Shown here: piece by piece, positions 24,261-36,700 of the stretch
How positions within the stretch are numbered: position 1 is the first letter of the stretch
Layout of the letters: the number at the start of each line of letters is the position of its first letter
Assembly (NCBI RefSeq): GCF_003945595.2
Contig: NW_024104321.1
Span: forward strand, 806,765-870,764
Length of the DNA: 64,000 bases
DNA from: Pipra filicauda
Lineage: Eukaryota > Chordata > Aves > Passeriformes > Pipridae
Direction of reading: 5' to 3'
Notes under the pieces: generated by a model
The model's database searches: none
What the model was told of the DNA's origin: nothing
Seen by the model: the letters and a program-made list of their open reading frames with translations, nothing else
Made by a program: the position numbers and the translations under genes

Positions 24261-26244
24261 CTAACAATTCTTTAAGTGCTTCTCTTTGAACTCTACAGCA
24301 ACATCTTCTATGGAGAAGAAGCTCTTTCTCTCTAGTTTTAACCTTCTGAAAACTCGATTGGGGAATTTGAAGAATGTGAAGTTAAATCACAGCGTGATCT
24401 GCAGAGCCTGGTGTTCACTTCTGGTTGAGTTGGTGATAGCCAGAAATCATTAGACAGGTTGCTGTTGCTGTCATTTTGACAGCTGATCAAAGGATGAAAA
24501 GAATAAACTATTACCTTGCTCCCAGTTTGTTTAAAGACACAGAGAAATGTTGGAGTGACCAGACTCGTATGTATTACATTTGTTTTCAGAAACACTGGAT
24601 TTTGGTTACAGACATTTCAGGACAAAAATTTCAAATCAAGTAATTCTCATTTTAATGAGGAAAATCTGTGTACAAAGCCAGCTTTTGGACACAAATCACA
24701 GTGCTTGTGTCTCTAAGTAACCAATTGCTAATGTAAATCAGGTGCTCAGAGGAACAAGTATTCTGAGTCATTTATTGTGGAGGGCAAATTTTGCGGATTC
24801 AAAATGTCTCACCACAAATCTCTGGAAAATCAGTCCTCGCATTCAATGTGACTTTTTATGCTTTGTGGCCTGTGCAATTATATGTCTCCTACTATGTCAG
24901 TAAAGGAATGTGTCCATTACCCCTATATTACTCCCACTTCCCAAAATGACATTCAAAAATACAGGTGTGCAAAAATAATTAAGAGGAATAATATTTGTAT
25001 GACCCTCAAAATGGCTGCTTTAAGTTTTATTCTCAGTACATCAACCCACATGAGAACTCTGCAGATGTTAAAAACACATACACTCTATAAATTAATCTAT
25101 GCCACTTGAGGGAATTGAAGGAAAGAAAGGAAGTTCATATAATTCAGTGTGATGAATTCAGATATCTAGCAGTGTGCCTTTACCACCAGCTTAATTTTCA
25201 TTTTAAGTGTAGAAACTGGCAATCAAAGTTAGCACAAAAGTGATAGTCTTTTTATAAATGCACATGCTTTGCTGTTGGATGCTTCTTGGCTGATAAGCAT
25301 GGCTTCTCAAGAGTATTTTCAGAGAGAACTAAAAGGCAATGCTGAATAGTTCAGATGCAAAGACTGAATAGGAAATGATGCTTCAGGCAAACAAAAGCCT
25401 CAGCAGTGCTTATTAATTGATTATAAATAATTTTATCTTAGGATAAAGGAAATGATTCCACTAGCAGTTTTAGAAAAGGGGGCTGAAAGTAAGGGGAGGG
25501 GTGGATGAGAATGGAAGGATACATCAAATGTGAGCACCTTTGTGCTGTCTGTGAAACCGTAAGTTTCAGTAAGGTAAGCGATGCAAACGAAGATTTTCAA
25601 AAAGTAGCATGAGGAGTTTTTTTAAGTGAGAAAAGATTTTTTTCTCTGCTACATTGGTAGCAGACAGTCAATCAAATTATGCTTATAGTGACCCCAACAA
25701 ATCTCTCTTCATTCATGTGTGGATTACCGAAGAAGCATATCAGAAAGGATACATTTAATAACCTCTCATCTCTAACTGTTCTGGAAGTCTTTAGGCCTCT
25801 CCAGCCCTGCAGACAGGGACTGGAACCAGATGTTTCTCGATTTAGCTTGGGCCAAAATTGTTCCAGCTCAGTTTGAGTTCCCATCAAAAACAAATTCAGC
25901 AGAACAGCTCAGATTTGTTTCCAGTGGGAAAAAAACCCAGTGGTTCAGTGTTGTTTTCTGTTCTGGCACTGGATTTCTGCACAGCTTCATGCTTCTTTGC
26001 CTCTTGGGTTAGGTGGAAGAGTCAGTGATTGCTCTCTGCAAGGACGTGGGGTGGGACCCAGCTAATGTGACATATAGCGGTGCCATGGCATTTGTAGGAT
26101 GATAACAGCTGAACCCAGGGGCAGCAATGGCAGCAGCTGGTTACCAGTATTCAAAAGATGGGTGTTGGCCTTACAGTGAGACAGAGATCTGTGGCCACCT
26201 CTGGAGGACACACTGCTTATATCCATCATCGCGGGATCTAGTTG
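24261..26244. other. Non-coding stretch, nothing recognised
   Basis: About 2 kb of AT-rich sequence without a recognised repeat or gene. The block at 25250-25450 contains TTAATTGATTATAAAT-type sites, which is common in AT-rich DNA and not evidence of function by itself. Confidence 0.55.
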
Positions 26245-26345
26245 CCCAGGGCCTTGTCCAGGCATATTTTGAAGTTCTCCAGTAACAGGGATTTCACAGA
26301 CTCACTGCTCAGCTTGTCCACATTCACCGTCTCTCTAATCCTGTC
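26245..26345 (-). mobile_element. CR1-like scrap, antisense
   Basis: The + strand reads 'cccagggccttgtccaggc', 'ttttgaagttctccagtaac', then a 'ttcacagactcactgctcag' segment. This follows the reverse complement of the CR1 3' UTR, where a 'gggtttcacaacctctctgggcag'-like run is typical. No octamer tail is visible. The match is short and diverged, so the call is moderate and both ends are approximate. Confidence 0.55.
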
Positions 26346-27142
26346 TTCTCTCTAACCCTGTCTAATTGAAGAATTTCCCAATTCAGAGGTGGTAAAAGGA
26401 GCCTCAGTACTATACAATCCTGCGGAGATGGGGATCTTCTACCCTGATCAGGACACACCAATTCATCCAGGACTTCAAAAGTTTTTATTTCCACAGATAT
26501 TTATACCAAGTGATAGATACTATTGGTGATCCTCTGATTCTGTTGTCCTATTTACTCAGCATTATGATGGCTAAACATCTGGATGGGTAGGCCAGGGATT
26601 TGTGACTTTGTTATTTTATGTCAACATGTGGTGCCTTCCAAATCTGAAGTGATGTGTGGAGATTGCTGTGTAGTCAGAGTAATTCAACATTCTATACGTT
26701 CTAACTTTTAGTTCATATCCTATCTGGGAATGTACCTCAGAAATTGCAGATTGAAGTCTGAAGACTAATTTTGAGCATCTGGTGACTGGACGTCTGTAGA
26801 CGTGGTATATGCACTCATACACCGACATAGTTGGCAGTACTAACTTCAGAGTGAAAAGGAACAATTCATGAGAGAAGATGTTTGGAACTGTGAGCACAGT
26901 GTCCATAGGTGAGCACACACCTCTGTGAAATCTGCAGTTAAGGAAAGTGATCTGAATGGTGCAATAGAGTGCCTATTCTGAACCTGGAGATGTCTGCCCA
27001 AAAGCCTCTATAATGCATGAATTTGGAACCCTTGCTAAAAAAAAAAAAAATAAAAAAAAAATTAGAAAGACAATAGATTAAAGTCTGAGGAAACAGAAAT
27101 TTGGGGGGGAAAAGTCTGATTTTTTTTTCCGATAGATAAACA

Positions 27143-27178
27143 GAGTGAAAAGCTGTGTATTCACTCAGCTTTTCACTC
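27143..27178. repeat. Perfect inverted repeat, 13-bp arms, 10-nt loop
   Basis: GAGTGAAAAGCTG at 27143-27155 and its exact reverse complement CAGCTTTTCACTC at 27166-27178 are separated by a 10-nt loop. The pairing does not extend outward. No flanking gene gives it a role. Confidence 0.9.
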
Positions 27179-30100
27179 AGAAAAGAGATTAAGAAGAAAG
27201 AGTATACTTACTTTGAGTAAATTTTGTCCAGCGTGGCAGCTGTCTTCTGATCCCAGTCAGGTTGTCCTCAGAAGGAAATGGAAAAAAAAAGATCATGAGA
27301 GAAATTAAAGGAAAACACTTCAATAGATACACTTTGGAGAAATGCTTCCGTGATGGTGATTTGTGTTTGTACATCCAGCTTTAGTCCTATGTATTATCCA
27401 AAGTCACAGCTAAAACTCATGAAAATGGGTCCTGCCTTGTACAGTACCAAGGAATGCATTGTCCATTACTCACCTGAAAAATGTGTTAGCAGACTCTCTC
27501 TTGAGAATGGGCTTCTGTTGAGGGAATATACCTATTATCAGTGTTTGAAAATTCAGGCATCTATTTTAGTCAAATCCAAATAAGCTTTGAGTAAAGGAAT
27601 GCCAAAAATGTGAGGATTGGCATATTAGAACTAACATGGTCACAGTGGTCATCTCTGGGATATTCAATCTTCATTCTCCTCTTCAGTTCCATCTTTGCTG
27701 CATATCTGTTGCCTGTTCTTTGTATAATAACTCGAGGTACCAGACAAGAGAAAAATTGCCTATAAGTGCAACAGGCAAAGGGAGTGATAAATCTTTCAAG
27801 TTATTAAAGATGAGCCCAAAGTTGTCATTTTTCTATCCTGTAAGATATATCAATTTCCATGCTGTTCCTTATTCTTCATTAATATCATAATGTAGACTGA
27901 CTTATCTTTGGTCCCATGTCCTTTTTTATTTTATTTAATACTTTGTATCACAGAGCTGTGATAAAGACTCAACAAAATCATTGTTGCACCATATTTATAC
28001 ACACTATAGTGATTCAGTCTTCTGTTAACTTATAAATGATGGTTTTCTGTAACTACTTGTATTTTTCCTCATTTGTTATCATGCTTCTGTCATTTGTTCT
28101 AACTTTTCATTGTCTTCTTTTTTTTTTCTTTTGTCCAGAAAGTGACATTTCCTGTATCCCATAAATATTTTAAATAACATTTTCAAAATACTGATGCAAA
28201 TAATAACAAAATATTATCAGAGTGCTATTTTTTACTTGATCTCTATTTATCACCTTCCGCTTAAACACATCATGCATTTTCATGTTACAACTTTCACTTG
28301 AATGCTACAAATCACTTCAAAAGCATAATCTAATTCAATCTCAAAATGCTTGTTGAAGGAAGAAAATAAAAATGTCCGTGTTTTACAAAAGGAGCAAATT
28401 GTAAAAGTCATCCTGATGTGACCTAGTCACAACTTGGTTCAGGGAAAGGACACAAGAGCTTGGATTCTCCATTCTCTGCATTGAGTATAAATGGAAGTAG
28501 CTGATGTTTCTCTTTCTTGATGTTGTCTCCCTAAGAACACAGTTGTTTTCGCAGTAAGCCATGGGAGCCTTGGAAGTATTGGAGCCTCCTAATCTGACCA
28601 CCGTTTTGTATTTGAAAGCTGTTAAAACCACAGAGAACATCAAAGCTGGTTTTATATGAGACCAACTCAAGTTTTGATATTTGTTAATTATGGAAAGGTA
28701 TATGTTTTCTGGATGATCTTGCCATCTAGATGGCAGCTATCTGTTCAAACTCGTCTCCTATACTCAGTCTGCATCTGTATATTCAATTATTGACATTCAT
28801 AAAACAATTTTCTTAGTATTATCTTTGAATTGCACTTTTTATTGATGATTTAATGAGACCAGTGCTACCCACAGATCTGTGAGGCTTTCAGCAAGAATAT
28901 ACCATTGCAAACAATTATTTCTTGGGTAAGAAGAAGGCCTGACTGCTGCAGATAAAGATCCAAAATCATTCTAGTCAAATACTTTATTTTGGAAATGACC
29001 TAAAAGATACTTCAAAGAATGTGTAAAAACCACAGTATTGATTTAAATTCTGACAAGTAAGGCATAGTAGCTCCTCCAAGATGTAAAAACAAAAATTTAC
29101 AATGAATCCCAACAGCCAACTTCTGTTTCGGAGCAACTATATTTTTGGCATAAAACTTTGGCAAGAGTTCCTTAAAGCCAAATACGCTCAAGATAGAAAA
29201 ATATTAGCTTTTATTGCTTTTGAATGTCATGCTTTTAAATATCACTGAGATACCTGTAAATGTCATTTAAATGTCATTGGTCTTGTGCAGGGCTCAGGGG
29301 AAGATATGGAAATGTAAAAAGGAAAGGAACTTTCAGAGTCATCACGTGATATTTTCCATAAACTGATAAACCTAGTTAGGTTATTTCTCTTTCATTCTTT
29401 CCTACCCTAGCTACTCCTATCTGAAGATGGATCCAGGATCTCAAGGAACTCAAAACCTGTCCTTGACATTTCTGCATCAGGCCATCTATTTAATCTTCTC
29501 TATATTCTTAATTAAATCCTATTTTTAATTAATCATAGCTTATCAGTCTTCTTTTGTGAACTTCCAAATATTTCTAGTATCATCATGAGAAAATGATAGG
29601 GAATGATATATCACAGATAAAATGAGTCTAAAGTGTAAACAAGTATAGAACTCACTCATAAACCAACTTTTTGGGGATTTGATAGATGTTATTTCCAAAC
29701 ATACACACATATTTATTTTACATGGATATAAACACCTTCTGTCTTCAAATAGTGCCAATTAGACTGCTTTGTTAAGATGCATGATAACTCATTGACATTT
29801 TACCCCAGGGGAGAATTTCTGCCTTTTGTATAATATGTTTTCAGATTCTAAGCTTATGAAACTCATATCCACTGAGAATAGTATAGATTTTCAGTGTCAA
29901 ACCTGAGTCAGGTTGTGTCATTGATTTTTAAGTAGGACTCCACATTAAAATCAATTTTTCAGAGGGAAAAAAATGAAAACATCAATAAAAACATCTCAAT
30001 TCCCTTCCTTTCAAAACCAACTCATAGAATTAGCAGGAAGGCCATGAAAGTGTTTTCTAAATGCAGATACATCTCAATACAAGGAGGGGGCTTAGCTTTG

Positions 30101-33100
30101 TCTTTACCTGAGAAAATGTGCAAAGATCATTAGAATGAGACTGGATGAAACAGGTAGTGTTTTGATAATAAAGCAAAAATAACAGAAGACTGAAAAACTA
30201 AATGGCATAAATCAGGTATAATTTAGAACTGATTTTTAGCCATTATATTGCTATAGCTTGTAAAAAGACTATAGAGTAAAACAAATTAGTTCTGCTAAGA
30301 AATTTCTCAAAAATAGAGGTCAGCCCTAACTGCACAGAAGGGTCTGGCATAATATTAAGTAAGTTAAAAAGATTTCAGACATTCCAGAATCCCTTTGCAA
30401 AAGTGAAAAACAAAGAAATGGGTGCTTAAGACTTCTTCACATTTAACATCTTTATGAAAAAAATTCTCCACTATAATTAAACAGATTATTTCATTGAAAT
30501 ATAAGTATTATTCTATGTATGATGTCATGTACAAGCCTAATCAAAACTTGATGGAATCTTTGAGGGATCCACTGCAGCTCCCATAAATTTAGCAGAATTA
30601 GTCAACTGAAACCTTAAGAAATAATTGCAGACACCCAAACCATTGAAGACTGTCCCCCTCAAAACACATTTTGAAAAAATTTTGCAGAACACCCATGGAT
30701 ATTCTTCAGTGACAGTTCAAAATAAAGAAAATATAGTTCTTTCCCATCAAAAAGCAAAGTTAGTATGAAATAAAAATTAGTATCAAATCCCATTTGCTAA
30801 GTCAGGGGTGGTGTCTATGCTCTCTGTTAAGAGGGAAGTTATATTGATAAATCTGCTCAATCAGGTTTTCAAGTATGAATTTAAGGGCTTTGCATGAGCA
30901 GTTGTTTTCAATATGTTTCTCTGCAAGACTTAAGAACTAAGACTAACTTCACAGAAAAACAGTATTAGTTGAAATTCAGATGAAAACGTAAGCCAGGTTA
31001 ACATTAAGGACTTCAGAAAACAAGGTGCATTTGGCTGAACCATACTGGTAGGCAGAGCCCGGGCCAGCCCTGACAGCTGTGATTTCCAGTATCACAGGCC
31101 AAAAGGTCCTGGGAAAATTAATCATTTTTTACGCCATCAGGCCCAATAAAAAAAAATTAACAGTTTTTCTCAGCCTCTAACACAGTTTCCACGGGATCTT
31201 CCAGCTCAGTACTCAGATATACAGACTGATTCAGACCAGGTGGTGATCTGGTTTCATCTGAGTGATGTAGATTTTAACACAGACTAATGGTTCTAGGGTT
31301 GCAAAATGAAGCCAGGTGGTAATGCCTGTCTTGCTGCTGTTAAGCAAAGCTGAATCACAGTGTTCCACTTTTAAGGTATTGTTTGCGATATGTTTGTCAG
31401 TTACGCCAAGGGCACTTAGAGCACAGCCTTGCTTCAATAGAAAGATGTAACTGAGGGATGTGAAGTGAACATCTCTGCCCTATTAAAGGCACGGTTTCTA
31501 GTCTGCAGTATACTACAAGTGGTAATAATTACTAGAGAATGCATAACAATAAAAAGGCACTATCTTTTAAGCCATAAACCAAGGAGAAAGAGTCATAGTT
31601 TAATTAATTTTGTTTTCTTTTAGGAAACCAAATAAGAGCCCATCCCACATTCTAGAGCCCCACAACAATAGTTCAGTTTTCATAATGAAGTAAAACAATG
31701 GACAGCTCATCATTCTCCAAAAATAAATGCACAAACAAACAAAGTAATGAAATAAAGCCCCATCACAGCAGGAAAAAATCTTGAAGTTGGGCTTTCAATT
31801 TAACTGTGTATCTCCTGTTTTCTGAGTGCTGGAGTTCTCTCCTTTTTACTGAATGCATGCAAACTGCTGTGTTAGACACACAAGATGGGGAGAGGGTCAA
31901 CATCCACCACAACTCATTTTCTCTAAGGGTTCTGAGAGGGAATGACTCAAAATTGCAGAATCTGCATGAAGGAAATATAGTCTTATGGAGGGGATGAGTC
32001 AAACCACCAGAACTTTCTTGGGGAAAAAAAGGGTCGTTTTTATGCATTATTAGTGGATTTCAAGATTTTTCAAAAGAAAAATTTAAAGCAAGAAAGTTAG
32101 CATTGCAAATTGCCAAAAGGAAGCTCTATTTGATTAATTGCAGCTGTGGGAGGAAGATCCCAATTTTCTCTTCATGGACCATACTGAGAAAACTAGAGAA
32201 ATTTTGGTCATGTTGATCTCATAGGGGCAAAACTCTACTGTAGTTTTCCACATTTCCAGGCGAAGGAAGGGGGAAAAATGAACCTAAACCAATGCAAAGG
32301 TGAAAAAAGGTGGTAATTATTTCAGGAAACAAAATATTTTTAAAGGACTGGAAACACATGGGATGCTAACTATAATTGAAAGAGTTTCCAGAACACAATA
32401 GAATATAAAATATATAAAATAAAAATTTAGATAAAGAGGAAAAAGCAAAGAGCAAAAATATAAATACCGCAGAGAACAATTCTGGTATCTGTTCAGTTGT
32501 CAAAAACGCAGACCAAAGAAAGGGTCGAAGATCAGGTGCTGTTGTTTCACATGTAAATTTGCCATAAACCAGTAAAGTTTCATGCCCAACCCTGACAAGG
32601 AATTGTTTGTGTGAAGCTTTCATGTTGTTTCCATACTTCCTTCCATTCCCCAAAACCAGCATTACTAAGGGATACAGGTGCCAAGTACATGATTTTCCAT
32701 ACAACTGTTTCTTGTAAAACAGATATATACGATAGGAAGGATGAAGCATCCTTGGACATGCTCATCTCTCATTTTAACAAGGGGATAGATAAATGGATTA
32801 GACTAAATGGCTAGTTTAAAGATGGCTAAAGCTGATATAAATCCAAACTAATTGGATTAGTTAGTTAGTTAACTGAACGCCAATGTATGTTAAATAAATC
32901 CGTTATGGGACATGTGATGTCATGTAATGGCAGAATGTCTCAGGTTTCTTGGAGTGGAAAACAAGGCTGAAGTCCAAGACCTGAAACCACATATCTTCTA
33001 GAGAAATACTTAAACTGAGCGACACAAAACCCTGAAGCATCTTACTGTGTGCTTCCAACAAAAGTGTGAATTTAGAGAATAGGGGAGAGTGTTATGAGTA

Positions 33101-33675
33101 TATGGACCATGTTACCAGTACATACTGCATTTTTCCTTGAAAAGGTGCCTGGAAGAGCTTACTGGCATCAGCTTTTGTGGGGCCAAAAATCACTGAACCC
33201 ATTAGTTATGCAGACATAGATGGTCTTTCTTCTTCCTTCTTCAACTTTCTACATTTAAAGCTCCCACCTCCAGTGTTTGTTAGGTCTTTTGCTGTTATTT
33301 TCCGGACTCATCTTAGCAATGGACTTAGAATTGTCATTAATCAGTATTTAAGAGCAGTACAGTGGGTTTTAACCTGAAGTAAATGAGAAGGTTGTGAAAG
33401 AGAAACTAGACATGATCATTTTTTTCTTTTCTTTCCTGCCCTCTTAGTTACCAGAAATGTCTCTTCTTCTCCTCTCCACAAGGAGAAAAGCTAACAAGAG
33501 AGTTACCTCCAGAGATAAAAGGAAGATACGTGTCAGTGACACAATCTTCTCAAATACAGCTACTATGGCTTGAGAAGGAAGGAAGAATTTGACTTGAAGC
33601 TAGGCATTTATGACCTTCTTCTGGTCCAACTGCAACTTTCCATTCCATGAAGTGAGTTGCCAATCAGAGAGGTAA

Positions 33676-33708
33676 GATATAAAGAGAGATAGATATAAAG
33701 GAGAGATA
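33676..33708 (+). repeat. Short tandem duplication, about 16 bp x2
   Basis: GATATAAAGAGAGATA at 33676-33691 is followed at once by GATATAAAGGAGAGATA at 33692-33708, differing by one inserted G. A local slippage event in purine-rich sequence. Confidence 0.85.
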
Positions 33709-36700
33709 AAATAGAAAGTATTACCTCATAGTTCCTCTTCTCAATGATCTCTACTTGCATAAGAAATAGGGAGTTGCCACCCAGAGCTTCTTCAGGTCAC
33801 AGAGGTATAACACCTTCATCTTTTACCTCTGCTTATCACCAAAGAGACACTTATTGTTTGATATTATTCACTCAGAGAATCTCCTTTTGGATGGTATTTC
33901 ATCTTTACCAGTTGGTCTTCAGAGAAGATTCTTTCTTTTTCTGTATTGTTGACAAGACACATTGTTGGCATTAATGACAGTGTTCTTTGTCTGGTGACTG
34001 TAATATTCCTTTGCTGATCTTACTTCGGAAGCTCCTTAGGTAATATAAAAGAGATGTTTATTTTTCTACTTATGCCTCTGATTTATTTCTTTTCCTTCAT
34101 AGCTCTGTTCCTTCCTGTTCTTTTTTGTTATATTGCAAACCCTTCACTCTCTCTTGAGTCCCAGCTGTCTCTAAAAGGCTAATTCATACTTCACAGACTG
34201 AAACTCATCCTTACCCCCACTCATGTTCAGGCTCTTTAGAAGAAAGCGAACTTCCTGTGGTATAAGCCACATGGAAGGGGTTAGAGCCAAACAATATTTA
34301 TGTAAGCATGTTGTTGCTTTGACAGAGCCATGGGGTGCAAACTGTTAGGGGCCTTTCTGTTTAAAGACTCACAGGACTTTGTGAGGGAGAACACAGAAAT
34401 CTGTGGACTCACAATGCTGTGAGGCATTTGGAGTCAAAGCTCAAGGGTGGTCTTTGGAAACCTCACAAAAAAGAAAGTTTTCTGTTTCCCCTCATTCTTT
34501 GCCCCATCTGTCATAGGTCCCCGAGTAGCATGTTTTGATCAAATGGACAACAGCAGGGATAAGATCAGGAGTTCAGGCAGGCATGGGGCCAAGGAGGGGG
34601 ATGTGTGCTCACAGCACGGTGAGAAAAGGCCGACCAAAATTTTGGCCGTGAACAAACCTCATCAGTGAGAACTGTAGACAAAGAAAGAATTTGGAAGGAA
34701 GTCAAGCAAAACAAAGACTAGAAAGTGAATCAGGACTCAAACTTTAACACCAAAACTCTGAGGTCTTTGCTGAAAAAGGGAGATAAAATTATGAAAAAGA
34801 TAAGGAGGAAGGATGAGATGGGGAAGTCTGCCTTTACAATTCTAATCTCTGTTGGCTGCTCCACTTACATCTTCTATATCCAGCTCACTATCCCAAAAGC
34901 TATTTGCATCAGAGGTACTGAAATATTTCTCAGGGAAGAAGAGTTGAAACTATGCTTTTTTGGGAATTGTGGATCACTGTACTCCTTGAAAAGAGGTCAT
35001 ATGGTTTCTAGACAAGTTTTCATTCTAATATTTATATGGTTAATTGTTTTATTCAAAGAGTCATTAAAATTTTCCTTAATTTTATTCTATTTTTTTCCAA
35101 TCAACTCTATGGTTTTTGATCCCCAGCTTATCCCATTATCACTATCCTGTTCTAATTATCTTCTTTACTGCCTAAATTACCATACATGCATTCTTTTTCC
35201 CCTCCAGGACTTAGCTTCTCATACTTTGATCTGCTAATTGGCTTTTTAATCATCTCACTTTGTTTTCTTTTCTTTTTCATACTTAAAAAGGAATTATTGA
35301 CTGTAATGACCTGAAAGGTACCAGTTTGATAACACTGGCTCCTGAGACCTTAGAGTTAGCCCCAGATATGCTGATTCCAAGACAGCTAGTGCAGCTGCAC
35401 AGCCAAAAGATAGAGCATCCCTACATCTGGGATGTGATTTAGGCTCCATCTCCATGCTGTTTCTTGTTTTATCCTGGAACGCTTGTAATTTAAATGTCTG
35501 TCTGCAGACATTTGGACTGAGACTGTCAGCTCACCAAAACTCTGCAAACCTTTTGGTAGCTACTGTCAGGACAAAACAACTCGAATAAAAAAGCCATGAA
35601 GTCACATATCAGTCAAAGCATGCAGTGAAGATAAACTTTGTTTTCTTTCCAAGTGTTTTAGATCCTTTATTCATCTTCAGATCTTTTATTTTGGTCATGT
35701 TTCTCTCCTTCCCTCAGTCCTTCTTTCAATTCTGTTTCTTCTCCTTGTCAATGCTTCCTTTCTTTTTAGTAATTCATGTTAAATTCCACGAAGCTCCAGT
35801 TTCTTATTTCTTATTTTACTGACTTTTCATAGACCTCTGCTTTTCTTTTTACGGTTATGTCTACACATTGTCAAAGCATGTAGGACCATACTACAAGGGA
35901 CTGTGGGCTGAAGATCAAACCAGTCATTGAGTAGAGAAGTTCATGATTTTTTGGATAACATACATCCATACGTGCCATTCTGCTGTATGGGTATTTCAGA
36001 CTCTAATAATCTTCACTTGACATTCCTGGATTTGCCTAGTGATGACAGTCTCTGTATATTAAAGCTAGTAAATGTCTCTATTGCAAATCACATTTATGAT
36101 TTTTTTAATGTCTTGAAGACTGTCAGAGGCAGACATCTGAAGGGTGCGATTTCTTGACAGACTGTTTATGTACTAATGTGTAAAATTTCCCTAAAATCTG
36201 CTCTGCCATTTCTGTTGCCCGTAGGGTTGAGAAATTCAGTAGTGCCTTATGTTAGTGATTGTCTAATCGTCTTGAATACAAGTTCTTCTCATTGCACTAT
36301 CATCATACCATAAAATGGTTCATTGAAGTTTCCTAGAAATAGAAAAGGAGTTTAAAAAGTAAAAATCACTGTTGGGTTTCCCTCTGCAAAATAAAGATTT
36401 AATTTAACAAATTTCAATGCTTATATATAAAATAAAATGTGCATTTGTGGGATTGTTTTTACATGGGAGAAAAATTTGAATCAAAGTCATACAAAAAATG
36501 AAGTTTAAAGAACCATTTTGTGAACTCAAATGTAAAATATTGCCTTTCCTGCACAGAAGACAGGCTGCCCAGGGAAAGAGGAGTAGATCTTATCTTTGTG
36601 CTAGGTGAGAGCTTTTTGATAAAGATGGTAGCACAGGAGTGGGCAGATAAAACCATAATGGAATCCACACTGTTGTTTTGTTTACTATCTCTCTAGCCAG

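Noticed and set aside
32366..32749. 127-codon open frame, minus strand
   Set aside because: Ends in a phenylalanine/leucine-rich tail typical of translated AT-rich DNA; no domain recognised.
34725..35237. Longest open frame in the window (170 codons, + strand)
   Set aside because: The peptide is dominated by L, I, F and S from AT-rich, pyrimidine-rich DNA. It shows no domain, no splice signals placed around it and no resemblance to a known family. One such frame is expected by chance in 64 kb.
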